Assembly: GCA_028583405.1 (NCBI GenBank)
Contig: CM053246.1
Span: 29,630,709 to 29,694,708 of the forward strand
DNA: 64,000 nucleotides
Direction: 5' to 3'
Source: Pogonophryne albipinna
Lineage: Eukaryota; Chordata; Actinopteri; Perciformes; Artedidraconidae
How positions within the stretch are numbered: position 1 is the first letter of the stretch; the number at the start of each line of letters is the position of its first letter. The position numbers were made by a program, and so were the translations under genes. Below are positions 18,026 through 39,100 of this stretch, one piece after another. Below the pieces are notes generated by a model. That model made no database searches. It was not told the DNA's origin and saw nothing but the letters and a program-made list of their open reading frames with translations.

Positions 18026-18489
18026 GTGTTTTATTACAAATTAATTCAAGCTTCTGCACATATCAAGAATGTATAACAACTTTTCTTGCATTTAATGTTA
18101 TATAACATTTTGTTTAATAAGGCATTGTAAAAAAAGTAACAGTAACAGTCCAACAACTGACCTTACCAAAATGGCTGCCCCCCCTCCCAGCACAACTCAG
18201 TTAAAGGTCATTGCAAGTGCTGAGGTTCACAGGTCGACTCACAAAAAGTATAATAATCAGTGCTCAAAGTCTGAGGTGTAACCAGGAAATGTGACATTTA
18301 TGAGTAGTATTATTAGACAGATATATTTGGTTTTTAGAGTGTATGCAGCAACATTTCATATAGAGTATGAGCACTTTTTTCCAGAAGATTACAGTGACAT
18401 TGTAACAGTTGAAAGTGACGCTGCAGACGTCAAACCAGACTGTCCTGGCTTTCATCCAAAAGCTCAGTTTGAGCTCAAACACTAAGTGC

Positions 18490-18690
18490 CTTCATTACAT
18501 GTTACTTGTTAGACACTTTTATCCAAAGCGATTTACATACTCAATACTGTGGACAATCCCCACAGGAGCAATTTGGGCTGAAGTGTCTTGCCCAGGGACA
18601 CAACGACATGCTGACTGCAGTGGGGTTTGAACCTGTTGAACCCTTGTTCCCAACACCAAGGCTCTATCCACTGCACCACATGCCTCCGAG
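18490..18690. repeat. Teleost interspersed repeat (AGACACTTTTATCCAAAGCG type)
   Basis: Begins TTAGACACTTTTATCCAAAG and continues through a CCCAGGGACACAACGACATG-like block and GGGGTTTGAACCTG to CTCTATCCACTGCACCACATG. This order of blocks is a very common dispersed repeat in fish genomes. Here it falls in the possible prrg1 3' UTR. Confidence 0.6.
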
Positions 18691-19762
18691 TCCTTAATGT
18701 ATCCAAACCTACTGTATACTAGCTTTACCTGTGTCACTGCACCCATATGCAATGAAAATCAATCACCTTAACACGTAAAGACTATACATATTTATATACA
18801 GGTACATTACACATGCTAAACGTGGAATTGTCCATAGTGTCGTTACAGAATCTCTTCCCTCTTATACACATTTTTCCAAAGCGCCTGTTTCTATTGCTTC
18901 CTGTCCCACAATCCTATGCAAGTCACTCCAAAACTTCCATTAATGGTGTAGCTCGTGAGAATCCTCAGTGTGCTTTTAGTGAAAGTGGCACGGCAGAAGA
19001 CTGTTAATTTCCTACATGGTTACATTTGCTTTAGAGGAAAGAGTACATTTTCACAGTTAAAGCAGGCTCTGATAACTGCCAACAGACCAGAGAACAGACG
19101 GAGCAGAGCCTCATCCAGCCTCAGGAGAACAGACCCAGCTGCATGCATCACACACTGTAAGCACATACGACACACATTACTGCTGGTTTTATCTTACATA
19201 TGTATCTCCAAAACATTCAAGTGTATACTGAAGTTGGACCAATGCATTCCTTTGGCATCTTGACTCTTTAATCTTGTAAAATTGTATTTATTTAAGGTTC
19301 AAACATGGATTAAATTAATGTGGAAATTGTTTTGGTTCTGAAACCTGATCATTTACCTAATGTTTGGTCTCAAAACTCCCTTTAACCCCCATTATAAATC
19401 TCCGGGCAGTCATTTACAATTTCAACAATTAACAAGCCAAGCATCCTCCACTTAGCCAGCACAGGAAAAACAGTCGACCAAGCCAGAGCTAACGAGTGAA
19501 ACTGCATCATCGTTTGCTTACAGGTTACACAAACAAAAGCATTGCTTGGTTTTCTAATTGCTTCTCTCTTTCTGAGCTCTGGTGGTGAAAAATCATTAAT
19601 TGGAGCCATATTTTTCTGTGTTCCACTAGAACAAATGCTCTTTCAGAATAATGCCAAGCAACATTTTTGCAAAAGTATGCAATATTCAAAATGTAAATGA
19701 CTTTCGAAATAAGTATGTTCTATAGAAAGTAAAAAGTAATTGCATTCATAGTAGTAGCCTAG

Positions 19763-19790
19763 CTCTCTCTCTCTCTCTCTGTGTGTGTGC
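19763..19790. repeat. Short CT/GT microsatellite
   Basis: A (CT)n run followed directly by (GT)n, about 28 bp, non-coding. Confidence 0.7.
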
Positions 19791-20412
19791 TGTTCAGAGG
19801 CATTTAAAACCGATTCACATTCGTATTGGGATTACGTTTTCAATCCTTGAAATGTTGATAAAAATGAATAGAGATGTTTTAAGATGGCAAAGAATGGTAT
19901 AGATTGGGGCAAAACCGTAGTAAATACCATGTTTTGGACCACACACAAAGGTTGAATTTAAGTGCAAAATATGTGCAGACGATCTACAAAATTGGCACTC
20001 ACCCTTCAATAAACCATTGGTCCAACCCTATACACTTTTAGAATAGTTGTCCTTCATTATGGCAATCTGAACCCTTTTTTTATTCGCAACATGCAACATT
20101 TGTTATGCCTGCCGAGTGAAATACTTGCATCAGTGTGACAGATGGAAGTTGAGGAAAATCAGATGAGGCTGGTTGGTTTTGGTATTGCAACATCCTTCCT
20201 ACTATTACTTCACCTCATCGATGAAAGATTAGTGCAAAGCTCAACAGCGCTGGCACTGGGCAAACATTGCATCAGTCCATCGAGCAGACCGTTAACAGTC
20301 TGTGTGTGTTGAGGGGAGAAGGCTGGTGGTTCCACAACAGTGATTCTGCTCATTCATCAGATGGTCTTAGTGTGTGTTAGGGCTTCTGTTGGGGCGGTAG
20401 AGAGAGACCCCT

Positions 20413-22917
<2,505 letters not shown>

Positions 22918-24640
22918 GATTCCTGAGCGTCTGTTAGGGGGTTTTCTGTAGAAGACCAAACAAACATTAGTGAAACGCTTTGAACCTGCTGATACAAATC
23001 CGACAATAATTAACCAAGACTCCTTCTCAAAAACACACCTATTCTTTTGTTTCTTTCCTAACATAAGTTATTTAAACAATCCCTCAAAGCAACTTTAACC
23101 TATTACATTTGGAAGGAGGCAATGACACCATTTTGAAGAATTTGATCATGCAAACCAGGAGAAAACATCTGATTTGAGCCAAATTAGTTGGACATTTCAC
23201 ACTTTGTGAAATTCCTTTAGAAAAAAACTATTAAAAAAAAACTATGAATCAATGCAGGACATAGCAGTACCACATTGGGAAAACATCACTCTCCTCTCAC
23301 CACATTTTGTAACATGCTTTGGGGATAAGAATACTTGGTGAAAAATAACTAAGTACATTTACTCAAGTTTTAGACTACAGTAGGTTTTTGAAATGATTGT
23401 ACTTGACTTGAGTATTTCCATTTAAAGCTAATCTATACTTCTACTCTGCTACCTTTCAAAGGTGAATGTCATACTTTTTATTCCAACACATTTATTTGAA
23501 TACCCGCAGTTACTTTGTACATATAAATACACATGATGATATGCTGATATGGTATAATGCAGTACTGTACTCTACACAGTAGCATTTAGCTTGGTCCACA
23601 GCCACAAAGCTAAAATGCTCTTGTATGTTTAAAAACAGAATGAAATGACAACCAAAATAATAAAATGGTGTGAAAAGATTAACTCTGCATAACAAGTACT
23701 TTCACTGTCGATATTTGAAGTAAATTTAGCTGAGAATACTTCTTTATTTTGTAATTCTGAAATAGGTCCTTTTGCATAATGATTACTTTTGATGCCAATA
23801 GTTTTCTACTTTCACTTGAGTAACCTTTTGAATGCAGGACTTTTACTTTTAACAGAGCATTCCTACACTCTGGTACTTCTACATTTACTTTGAGTACTTT
23901 TTCCACCTCTGACTATGAATCAATACAAGACATAGAAGTAGCACAGCCGTGTGAAAACATCACTCTCCCCTTTTGACATGTTGCAACATGCTTGGGGATA
24001 ATAAGACTTGCGTATTATATTCCAATGGATGTGTAAGGTTATAACAGTTAGGCGTTAAAGGGCGTGTAGTGCGTGTGACACATCCTTGACCAGAGTGACC
24101 AATGGCGGCTGCTGGACAGTGTTAAGTGTTACGGGAATCCTGCTAGTAGCTACCCGATTTAGATCACCAGCGGAGGAGACAGCACACAGAGGAGACAGCA
24201 CACAAAGGGCCGCCGCCCCGTTACACAGATTACAAGACAGCCTGTAATAACACACCGAAAGCTTCAAAGATTCTAGCCAAGTCTATTTATGGTCTATTCT
24301 CGTCCGTCTGTTTAGCGGTGTAAGCTTTGGTTAGTGCCCCGTGTATTGACAAGCGGGGATGATTTGTAGGATCAGTGCGTCTCCAGCCTCGGATGTGATT
24401 TAACGAGCAACACATGATTCACACGGCCGGATATTCCAAAACAGAGGTCGAAAGAAGAACCTTTGCTAAATACTACAAGTTTTAACTTCGTGTAAATGTC
24501 GTGTGTCAGTGTATGAATAAAGTGTATCACTTTAGCTCACCTCTTTTCGTCCCAAAAATGCGCATAAACGATCCCTCTTCTCCTCTGCCTTCCCAGTGTT
24601 GCTATGCACGTCGCGCATGCGCAGTGCTCTGAGTCTGTTT
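22918..24640 (-). other. prrg1: prrg1 5' intron and upstream non-coding exon
   Basis: A splice acceptor (TTCTACAG on the minus strand) about 25 bp before the ATG indicates an upstream non-coding exon. The best candidate is the GC-richer segment at about 24541-24610, which ends in a GTGAGC donor. The 1.6 kb between holds a TACTT-rich repeat (23330-23912) and a short tandem duplication of GAGGAGACAGCACACA near 24172-24206. Confidence 0.45.
23330..23912 (+). repeat. TACTT-rich teleost interspersed repeat, best copy
   Basis: Starts near AACTAAGTACATTTACTCAA, contains TTGACTTGAGTATTTCC and CTTCTACTCTGCTACCTTTC, and ends TTGAGTACTTTTTCCACCTC. The order of blocks is that of a very abundant fish dispersed repeat. 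Related copies are seen at 9630-10125, 10985-11175, 28265-28640 and a fragment near 53710-53800. Confidence 0.65.
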
Positions 24641-24660
24641 GCATCTAGCGCCCCTTCCAC
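24541..24660 (-). promoter_or_regulatory. prrg1: Probable prrg1 promoter with NRF1 palindrome
   Basis: GCGCATGCGC at 24613-24622 is a perfect NRF1 consensus, immediately upstream (in the minus direction) of the predicted non-coding exon. No TATA box. The same palindrome lies in the ccdc181 promoter. Function inferred. Confidence 0.45.
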
Positions 24661-27039
24661 TTAGTTAAAGGGACAGAGACCCAAAATATTCACATCATAC
24701 ATAATGACGTTTTATAGCACTAAATACATATATTACTATATAATATAGGGTTAGCAGAATTATCTTTTGAAAAAACCCGTAGTTATCTCATTGTCTTACT
24801 ATAAGGGGATATTGCAAACAAATGAAGATAAATAGTTAAAATAAACATTGCATTCAATTGAAATAAAAATGTTTTCTGGACTCATACAACCCAATAAGAC
24901 GAATCACATATTAGCCTTACGGGGTTTTACAATATGTGCACACCCTATAGATAAGAAAAAAAGAAACCACAAACCTTTTTACATAGAAACTGCAGATACA
25001 CTTGATGATGGGAAGATGTGCAATAGATGACATGTGTAGAATAGACAAACATACAATTACAATATAGACAGTTTATATAGCAAACTGATACATAGAGTGT
25101 GAACATAAATGAAAAACATAGATCCAGAAGGTTGTCAATGGGAGGAGTTTATTTTTTGCAAGTGTTATTGTGACCACTAGAAGTCACTCTTTACTCTGTC
25201 TCTCTGTCAGCTTTTCATTTACTGAGCACTGTAGTAGTTAGACATAAGCTTTGAATGAAAATGTGGAAGACGATGTCAGATTTCAGTCCCTTTTTATCTT
25301 CCATTTTCAAAACAAATGACTGTACATATGAGAAATATGAGGAAATCTGAAAGATACAAATAAATCCTGATTTGGATATATTGTGTAAGTTATTGCTGTT
25401 CTTGTTAAATACAGTTTCAATATGGCTCTGTTAATTAAGGTAGTACATTGGCTACAGCACCAGCAAACAATCATGTTAACGGTAAACAACTTGGTTTTCT
25501 ATTCTACAAAAGTGCATCTGAAAAATACATTGACTGCAACAATTTATCCCCTTAAGTTGAGTTGTTGTAACTTTTGACATTTTCATGAATTTAGAGACTT
25601 AGAAAAAAATCCCACTCCAATGAATTAGATTTATTTTAATTAAACAATAGTATATCTGCCTCACATTTGTCCTCTGCTGCTTTAATAGAGTATTTTTCTC
25701 ACACCAACCTGTTAAGCCCCAAGGTCCCCATTGGCGGGTCCTTTTTTTTTCACGACACTGTGTCTCAGGGGATCTTAATATTTAAGAACCTATTAATGTG
25801 TTATACCAGATTAACGGGAATAATCTCAGCTAACTGACGATACAAACCATTTTTACCAAAACAAAACACAAGTCTCATAAGAAGCATCTAAATGACCCCT
25901 GAGCGAAAAATGCTAACGCACAGAACTCAAGATAAAAGATACCCTTATTACTTATCGTAGCTGCACATACAAGATATCCGATTAAAGCTGAGGTTCCACC
26001 GATTATTTAGGTATATATATCATCACGGAAGCAAACACAGACATCACAACACGTACCTTTACGTAGCTTTTACGGGAGATCGTCTCACCTTAGCTGTCAA
26101 TCTGATAAAAAGACTTGTTCAATGGAATTAAAACGAAAAAAAACGCGGCTGAATCGGTTAATCCATAGGTTGATAATGTTTCTGTATAATAATTTTTTTA
26201 ATTTATAATCCATAATTCAATTTTTATGTAAAAATAGGAGAGTAAAAGTTAGCTGCTAATGGTAGCCACCAGAGTTATCGCAGCTTCCGGTTTTGGTTAT
26301 ACGTCAGTCTCACACACACACATTACCAAATAAGGAGTATGTGGGAGTTCCCCTCGATTCCATTGGCTCTGACGGTTAGAAAGAGATGTCAATCAGCAAA
26401 ATCGAGCAAGGGGGCCCAGAGATAGGTCAAATCCACCCAAATGACCCCAGAAGTGTTTTTTTTGTTGCTAAATCTCTCTATAAAGGTCAAATTTCACTTG
26501 TTTTGCATCAATCTTGATACAGGGTACTTATTATATGTTGTAGTTTGGATTCCTAAAGCTTTTAGTCTACCATCCCATCATTCAAGGGTGGTTTTCACTA
26601 TAAGTAAAACCATATTTTTGGACGGACACAATCATTTACATGTTTTTACTGTGTTCAATCTGAATTTACTTTAAAATAAAAACATCTATATTGATTCTGA
26701 CACTTCTACATCCAACTCACAGGTGTAACCTTGCTTTGAGAAAAAAGATGATTAATTTAACCCTTTTAGAAGGGAAGATATGGTCATTTGTTCTGGGAAT
26801 GTAATTTTCGAGCCTGAGACCTGAAAAACAGGCTCGGGGCTTATCAGCTTGGGTGCACTGCCACACAGTTATTGATAGCAGAAACAACAGTTATCAATTT
26901 TCTATGCGGCTTAACTTTTACTTAATGTTCTGTGTCAGTCGATTTAGACATTAAAATCGAAGCAGTGACATTTTGAACCTCACACACACCATTAAATATG
27001 TGTATTGCATCTGCAACTCCACGGCAGTAATGGTATATC
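24661..27039. other. Intergenic AT-rich DNA, nothing recognised
   Basis: No exon or RNA gene supported. Scattered short open frames have no conserved look. A stretch at 25690-26300 is less AT-rich and could be an old insertion, but no terminal repeats were found. Confidence 0.4.
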
Positions 27040-27480
27040 AACGCTAAATTCAATTAAATTCAAAACCTTTATTTATCCAGGTAAAATCCCATTGAGATCA
27101 ATGATCTCTTTTTCAAGGGAGACCTGCAGCAGTAAGTTCCACAAGAAGACATAAAAACATAAACAACAGAACAACAAAAGGACATCATACAGCAAAATTA
27201 CAATTGACATATCTAACCACATGTACAGGTACCAACAGCATCTGATTTTGTAACATCCAACCGAGCTTTAAAAACATGTAGTGGTACTAGCTTGGTAATT
27301 GTCCATTCTTTTTGCAGACTGTTCCATGTTAGTGGAGCTGCACATCTAAAAGCTTTCTTCCCTAAGACAGTCCTAGCTAAAGAGAGAGTAGTTAGAAAGG
27401 ACTGTTTGTGTGTATGTGTATGTGTATGTGTGTGTGTGTTCATGTTTATAGTCACAGACTCTACTGATTCCAATCTTTAA
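27040..27480 (-). mobile_element. 3' end of an L2-like non-LTR retrotransposon
   Basis: On the minus strand the frame 27473-27213 contains LGKKAFRCAAPLTWNSLQ and VFKARLD, the pattern at the very end of L2/CR1-clade ORF2 proteins. It is followed, still minus strand, by the typical tail CTTGAAAAAGAGATCATTGA and TCAATGGGATTTTACC, then TAAATAAAGG, ending near 27045. Only the 3' terminus is kept: a dead, truncated copy. A (TG)n tract at 27411-27440 interrupts the upstream side. Confidence 0.7.
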
Positions 27481-28264
27481 TCATCAGTAATGGTGTTGAA
27501 AGACTTTGCCGCCAGGATCAGTTGACTGACTCCTTTCTCTCACACACAAACTCAAATCCAAACTACTGTAAAAGAGAGGTTTTTTTCGAGCCTGTCTGTT
27601 TTGAAAGGAAGTAACTCATATATAAATGGGGTTTATGAAATTGAAATCTCATGTAACACATTGTGTCATATTACATGACCACTGTTTTCTTTAATTTATT
27701 GGTTCCTCTCACCTGCCAGTAACCCTTTACTTTAATTTACAGTTAATTAACAAGGAACATTTCTTTTTAAATGTAACTATCAAATTCATTTGATTTAAAA
27801 ATCACATGTGAGTTCACAGTATATTGTTTTGTGTGTGTGTAAGAGTGTGTGTTACTGTATCAATAATTAATTCAGAGAATCTTCCCTCAGGACAAAGGAT
27901 TAGTGAACTTCAATTAGGTAAAACATTTTTTTGCTGTATAAGCTTCCCCTCAGCACATTTTGTGTGTGTGTGTGTGTCAGGAAATTGGTTGTTAGACAAA
28001 ATGTAACCTGAAGACACAGAGGAGAGAAAGAGCAGTCTAACGAGGAGTGCAAATACTTTTGCAAACGCAAAGCAGAGACGTTGTTAAAAAGTGAACCAAT
28101 TAAAACAAAAATGTACTCTTTCTCAATTTGTATGTTATATTAAGACAAATCATAAATTACTCTTTTGTTTGCCTCATGATGCCTGCATTTGATGGCTGCA
28201 TGTTGCAATATTCTCCATAAGCTTTTTTATTTTAAATCATGAGGACTTACAGAACGAACATTTT
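27481..28264. other. Intergenic, nothing recognised
   Basis: Only short (TG)n tracts at about 27829-27852 and 27960-27979. No exon or RNA gene supported. Confidence 0.4.
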
Positions 28265-28640
28265 AAGGTAGGCCTACTTGTACTTTACTTGAGTATTTCA
28301 ATTGTGTGCTACTTTTACAATACTACATTTAATAATACTATATATATCAAACTAATTGCACCTTTACCAGCTTTGATAAACACTTGCCATGCCATACTGC
28401 ATCAATAATAATAATACTCAAAACATATAATATAGTATTCTGAAATGGGCCAATTTGCATAATGAGTAGCCTACTTTTACTTTTATAGTAAGGATAAGTA
28501 TATGTTGATGCTAATACTTGTGTAGTTTTACAACACGGCCCTGAACGTTGGATTTTAACCCATTGACATTTAAGTTGACTTTGACACACTGGTAGTTTTA
28601 CTTTAAGTGGGCTACAAGATCTGAGTACTTTTCACACCTC
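28265..28640 (+). repeat. Diverged TACTT-rich teleost repeat
   Basis: Shares the internal phrase TACTTGAGTATTTCAATT, a TTTGCATAATGAGTAGCC block and the end GAGTACTTTTCACACCTC with the copy at 23330-23912. It ends about 320 bp before the tmem47 ATG, so it borders the promoter. Confidence 0.55.
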
Positions 28641-34016
<5,376 letters not shown>

Positions 34017-35370
34017 AATATGTTTAAAGAAAGAGAAACTGAGACTCTGCTTCAACCCGATGTCCTCTCAGCAATATGAACTCTCGTCTGTTACACAGTG
34101 CACAACCACAGACTAGAAAAAGAAGAAATACAAATGCTTATTGCTAGTTTCAGGACTGGAAATGAGCTCTTTCATTTGATACTGTGAACTAATTGTCCAA
34201 AAGACTACCCTCACTCATTGAACCGAAGCCTCGTGCTTTCTCAGAAGGTTTGGCAGCAGACCTGACTGTGAAAAAAGAAATCTAACCCAGCCTGTGTAAT
34301 TTGGGAGAGAATGTCAGCACTTGCATAACTCTGCTTCCCCTTTAAGGTGAACTCCAGTGGGTCTCAGATTTGGGCAGAAAATCTGAAGGAAGCAGATGGA
34401 GTCACTGCCCCCATGCCATGAGGAATGGGTGGAATAATTAACCAAGCAGAGCAGAGAATGATGTAAACACGGTCCAATCAGGGAAGCCAGGGTACCATGG
34501 AGGAACATATCCTATTTAAGTCATATCATGAGAAGTAGGAAACACAGGGCACACCTAAGGAAGTGCTACATTTCTCCAGAGATAAACCACAACTAGAAGG
34601 AGTGGCTTTAAGTTCTCTTGTCCTTTTGAGTCTATTAAAAGCCTCAGAGGCGCTGCTTATAAACAGAAGCTACCTAACACAGTGAAAACAGTCCACAGCC
34701 ACCCTCCAAATGATAACATACTGGTGAGAGGAACATGTACTGGTTAATGAATAGCACAGCCTTTCACATGTAAACAGTGGGGGAACCTTTGGCAGCCAAT
34801 GTAAACCTACAGCCTAAAGCAAGTCATACGTGCTTTTTGATAACACCAGGTTGTATTATATGGAATAATAAGCATAATATTCTCATTACAAGGAGACCAG
34901 TTGGTAGGAAGATGGCAAATGAACGTGTCTGCCGAGTGTGTGCGCATGTCTGCATGAACATACCACCCAGCATGCCCTGCTCACACACCTCCCCATGTGA
35001 TGCCTCCTTATCTTCTCCCGCTGTAGGGAATGATCTCACTAGAAGAGGCAGTAAATACACAACACATTTCATACAGGGAGATGCTGTAGTATAAAATCAT
35101 TCTAGTTCCGCAAAAGTAAGTACACTTAGATTTTGCATCTAAATTAAAGTCCATGATAAAGTACTTTAAGAGATGACCGAGTGTGCTGGTCCTGCACTGG
35201 TAATAACATGGCTTTTCAAACCTCATTCAACTTCTCCAACCCCCTCTTGCAACATTAGTGCAAGTGAGTGAGTGTGTGCATGCCCCTACCATTAGCTGCT
35301 GTGTTTCTGATTCCCACTGGTTTGATTACTTGCATAATAAACGTGTACTGGAAAAAATAGGTGTGTGTTT
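34017..35370 (+). other. tmem47: tmem47 3' UTR with poly(A) signal
   Basis: AATAAA at 35336-35341 followed by a GT-rich element (GGTGTGTGTTTCATGTG) at 35360-35376 makes a standard cleavage module, giving a 3' UTR of about 1.34 kb. Confidence 0.6.
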
Positions 35371-36126
35371 CATGTGAGGAAAAAGGAGCATCTGGAAATT
35401 ATTAAAAAAAACTATGCCGACATGCCAGCTGTGCATGGTCAAGTCACATAGAATCAGCTCCTTTATTAAGTACAGCAAGTTGAGGCATTTGCACAGGAAA
35501 TCAACATCTTCTGAACACGTAATACAGGGTGGCATAATATGCATAGAAGTACCAGGGACATACTTTTATGCAAATGTCTTTAGTGTTCTTCTTTCAGTGA
35601 AATTAGCTCTAATACAGAGCCGGATACAGTGTACAGTCTACATTTCGCATTACTCAGAATGTGTATAGCGTTGCTTTCATTGTTCCACTGTCAGAGTCCT
35701 AGATTAAAGTGGAAGTGCCTCCATGTTGAGTTCAGGAATGGGCGCAGTTGTGTAAACGGGGCAGTCACTCTTTCTGCATGGAATGTTCTCTATGTAAACC
35801 GCTGGCTCCTCCTTCTCAACCCTCATTCCCTTTGACCTTTCCGAAGCCCCGACCCACAAACTGCCGGAGTTGCTGCGTTCCAGTCCCTCTTTTTACACAT
35901 TTGCCATGATAAGAGGCTCCAACTGCCCTGAATAAGAATCATCCTCCTCCAATGGAAATAAAGGGTCAAAGTGCACAGGAGTAATAGATGGGGGCAGGAC
36001 AAGTGGGCACAGAGGGAAAGTGGCTCTTCCTCAGCAGGTAAGAGGGGCTTGTATATTGATTGACAGGGAAAGACCTCTAGACAGAGGGGTGGGGATAGGG
36101 CGGGGGTGGGCAGTACAGCGCTAAGC
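35371..36126 (-). other. tab3: tab3 3' UTR
   Basis: Minus-strand AATAAA at 35467-35462, about 660 nt past the tab3 stop. The signal lies only about 120 bp from the tmem47 signal on the opposite strand, so the two transcripts probably nearly meet or overlap. Confidence 0.55.
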
Positions 36127-39100
36127 TCAGGTGTAGCGCGGCATCTCGCACTGTTCACAGCGGTTGAGGGCGGGGTGGTTGAGAAAGGTGCAGCTTTCAC
36201 AGTTCCAATGAGCTCCTTCGAAGTCCTCGTCCCTCTGGGGCCCCGGCACCGGCTTTGGGCCTGGCTCTGCTTCAAACAAAAACATAGGAGAGGCCATATA
36301 TTAATAAGGGTGTTTATAAAATGTGATAAAATGAATAACCCAAAAATGTAAGGGTCGTCAACTTAGGGCGGGAAATTAACCATGGCTGTCACTGTCTGGA
36401 CAGACTAAGAATTCACTTAATGGCAAGGTTTCTAGTCTGGTTTCCATGGCAACACATTTCTGGAGACCAAAAAAGTTCAACGTCATTTCAGGTTTTTGTC
36501 TCGGTTTTTCAAATAAAATGTTTCAAATCTTGAATGTACTGCAAGACAAAGGAGACAAATACTGTTAGTGAGCAATGACCCAACTGGTCACGCATAGAAA
36601 CTCAAATCTCCTTGGCAACAGGTTAACTTATGATCAATTTACAGACCTATTTTTTCTTCCCTTCTTTACAAATCCCATTGAAAAACTCTCATGACTCACT
36701 CTTATGTTGTGAAAAATTGAAATGTCTCACCTTTCTTTCCAGGTTTGGGCGGCACAATAGGACCGGGCTGAATGTGGTCATAAAAGTTGTTCATTGCTTT
36801 TGGATCAAACTTTTCTGTGGAGGAAAACCAGATACAGAAGTTTGTTAGGAAGTGTCCATCCTGAGCAGAGGTCTAATGCGTCCAATTGGTCTACAGCTTT
36901 TCTCTTGAAACTCCTGCCTGACTGCCGTGTTCAGACAGACGGTAACAGCATCCTTATTCATTGCAACAAAGAGGAATACAAAAAAAAAAAAAAAAGATGC
37001 AGGGAAAAGCAAAAAAGTTAAATCCATCTCAATTTCCACAGAAACATCATGAAACATCACCTGGCTAGTACTTTGTTAATCAACCAAATGCATGCACTGT
37101 CCTCCTCTTAGACCAGTGGTTCCCAACCTGGGGGGCGCTCCCCCCTTGGGGCGCCAAAGATGGCAGGGGGGGCGCCAGGCCTCAGATGATTTGAGGCCAA
37201 ATATCATATTTAGACTATTTTATTTTTTTTACATATAATTGTAAAGCAATACATGATTGTCACTAAAAGCCTTGTCTCTACATTACAATAAAATGTAAAA
37301 AATAATTGATTAATTAATTAGAATAAAAATTCAAGTTAGTAGCTAATAAAGGCATAAAAAGACAGACATTTATAATTCTTTCTATAGAAATGTTTCTTCT
37401 GCCCGTAAAGTGTCCAAACCGGGCTTTTCTGGATAAGCGCATTTTTAAAACATAGTCATTGTCCATGCCGGTTTCAGTTGGATGATTTGTCACAGTTGCT
37501 CCGATCAGATCGGTCTCCTCCATTTTGTAGATTATTTACGACTTTTGAATCCACATAAACACAACGGCTTACTTTGAGCATGTGTTTTAAACAGTTTAAT
37601 CCCTTTGTGAATTGTTTCCACTTGCGTCGTCCTTTAATTTCTTCATACAGCGGGAATCCAAATGAATTAATCCTGAGTCCAATAACCATCAAAGTCACTC
37701 CAATAGTGCTCCTTAATTACGCTTTCATCCTCCTTTAACAAAATACTTCACATTCATCCAGTTTGTGACAGTAGTTGGAGCTTTTTTGAGACTTTTAAAC
37801 TTTAATTACCGCTGTTGCGTCCCCTCCCCCCTTGTGTGTGTGTGTGTGGGGGGGGGCGCAACTTCCAACAGGAGTCATTTGGGGGGGCTCTTGGGAAAAA
37901 GGTTGGGAACCCCTGTCTTAGACTCATTTGGAACATGAACAACAGTGTAGTCGTAATGCTCCCTTGAGCATTGGTTTGGTTAAATCAATGTTGCTGTTTT
38001 GACTTTCAAGAGATCAAAAATACTCTCATAGTATTATAAACCAGGTGCATTGTTTTGGCACCAATAAGACTTTAAGTGCATGAGTCTTGGATTTTTTTTA
38101 AAAGCCAATTGGGTGCTTTGTCCAAATCAGATTAATCGCAACATTTTTAACAAACGATTTAATTGTCTGCTTGGATGCATAGTTTTAGCAGCATCAAAAA
38201 GATATATAGGCCTAACGGCTCCAGGCTTGCAGTTAAAGTGATTAACTGATTTATTTTTGCAACTCGAAGGAATTTTCTGCAAGGAAAGTTCTGAAGTTCA
38301 ATGAACTGCTTTGTGAAGCAGAGCTCAAAAAGGTACGCAAAGATCACTCGCACAAATTACACTTTTAACATAATTACCACAAAAGGCCTACAACACCATC
38401 CATTTATTCCACACTACAAATATGATTTCATCCCTCCAAATATCATTATTAAATAGATTTTTTTTCCCAATAAATAAAACCGGTCGAAGCCTCAAATGTC
38501 AAATACCAAAAGTAACAAAAAAAAGAAATCTCTGTAAATAACAGAAAAAGGTAAACACAGCTGTGTACACCTGTGTAACTTTTATGATACTAACTTTAAG
38601 CTTGCATTTATTCTCTGCCACTGATCACATAAACATGCTTTGCTTATAGTGTTTAGAAATAAAAATAAAAATACAATGCATCCAAAATACATAGGTTGAG
38701 ACTGAAGGGCAAATCCAATTATTTTGCGGCAGCTTTTTTCCTGCACGTTCTACATTGACAGAGCAGGCCATTCATAATACCCAGTGTGAGAGGGGCAACG
38801 GTGAAGGAAGTCAGCATTCAGATGCTCAGAGAAGAACCATTGTTTACATAACTGCTGCCCGGGTGCTTCATCATTTACAGCTTTATGGAAGAGTGGCAGA
38901 AAGAAAGCCAGTGTTAAAAACAACTTGCATGACATATCAGCCAGTGTTTGCTAAAAGGCTTTGTGAACACTGAAACAAAATGGAACAATGCCCTGCGAGT
39001 TTTCAGGCACACCACCATCTAAATGTTCATGGGCACTGGGCTGGTTTTAAGTAAACTCGTGACAGTCTTCAGCCTGCTGCCAGTTTGACTGTTTCAGCTT

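Larger units (their letters stand above)
18026..20412 (-). other. prrg1: Possible long prrg1 3' UTR
   Basis: No coding exon seen. Minus-strand AATAAA signals occur at 20084-20079 (about 330 nt after the stop) and at 18035-18030 (about 2.4 kb after it). If the distal site is used, the 3' UTR would include the interspersed repeat at 18490-18690 and would end within about 90 bp of the cpox poly(A) signals. Confidence 0.35.
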
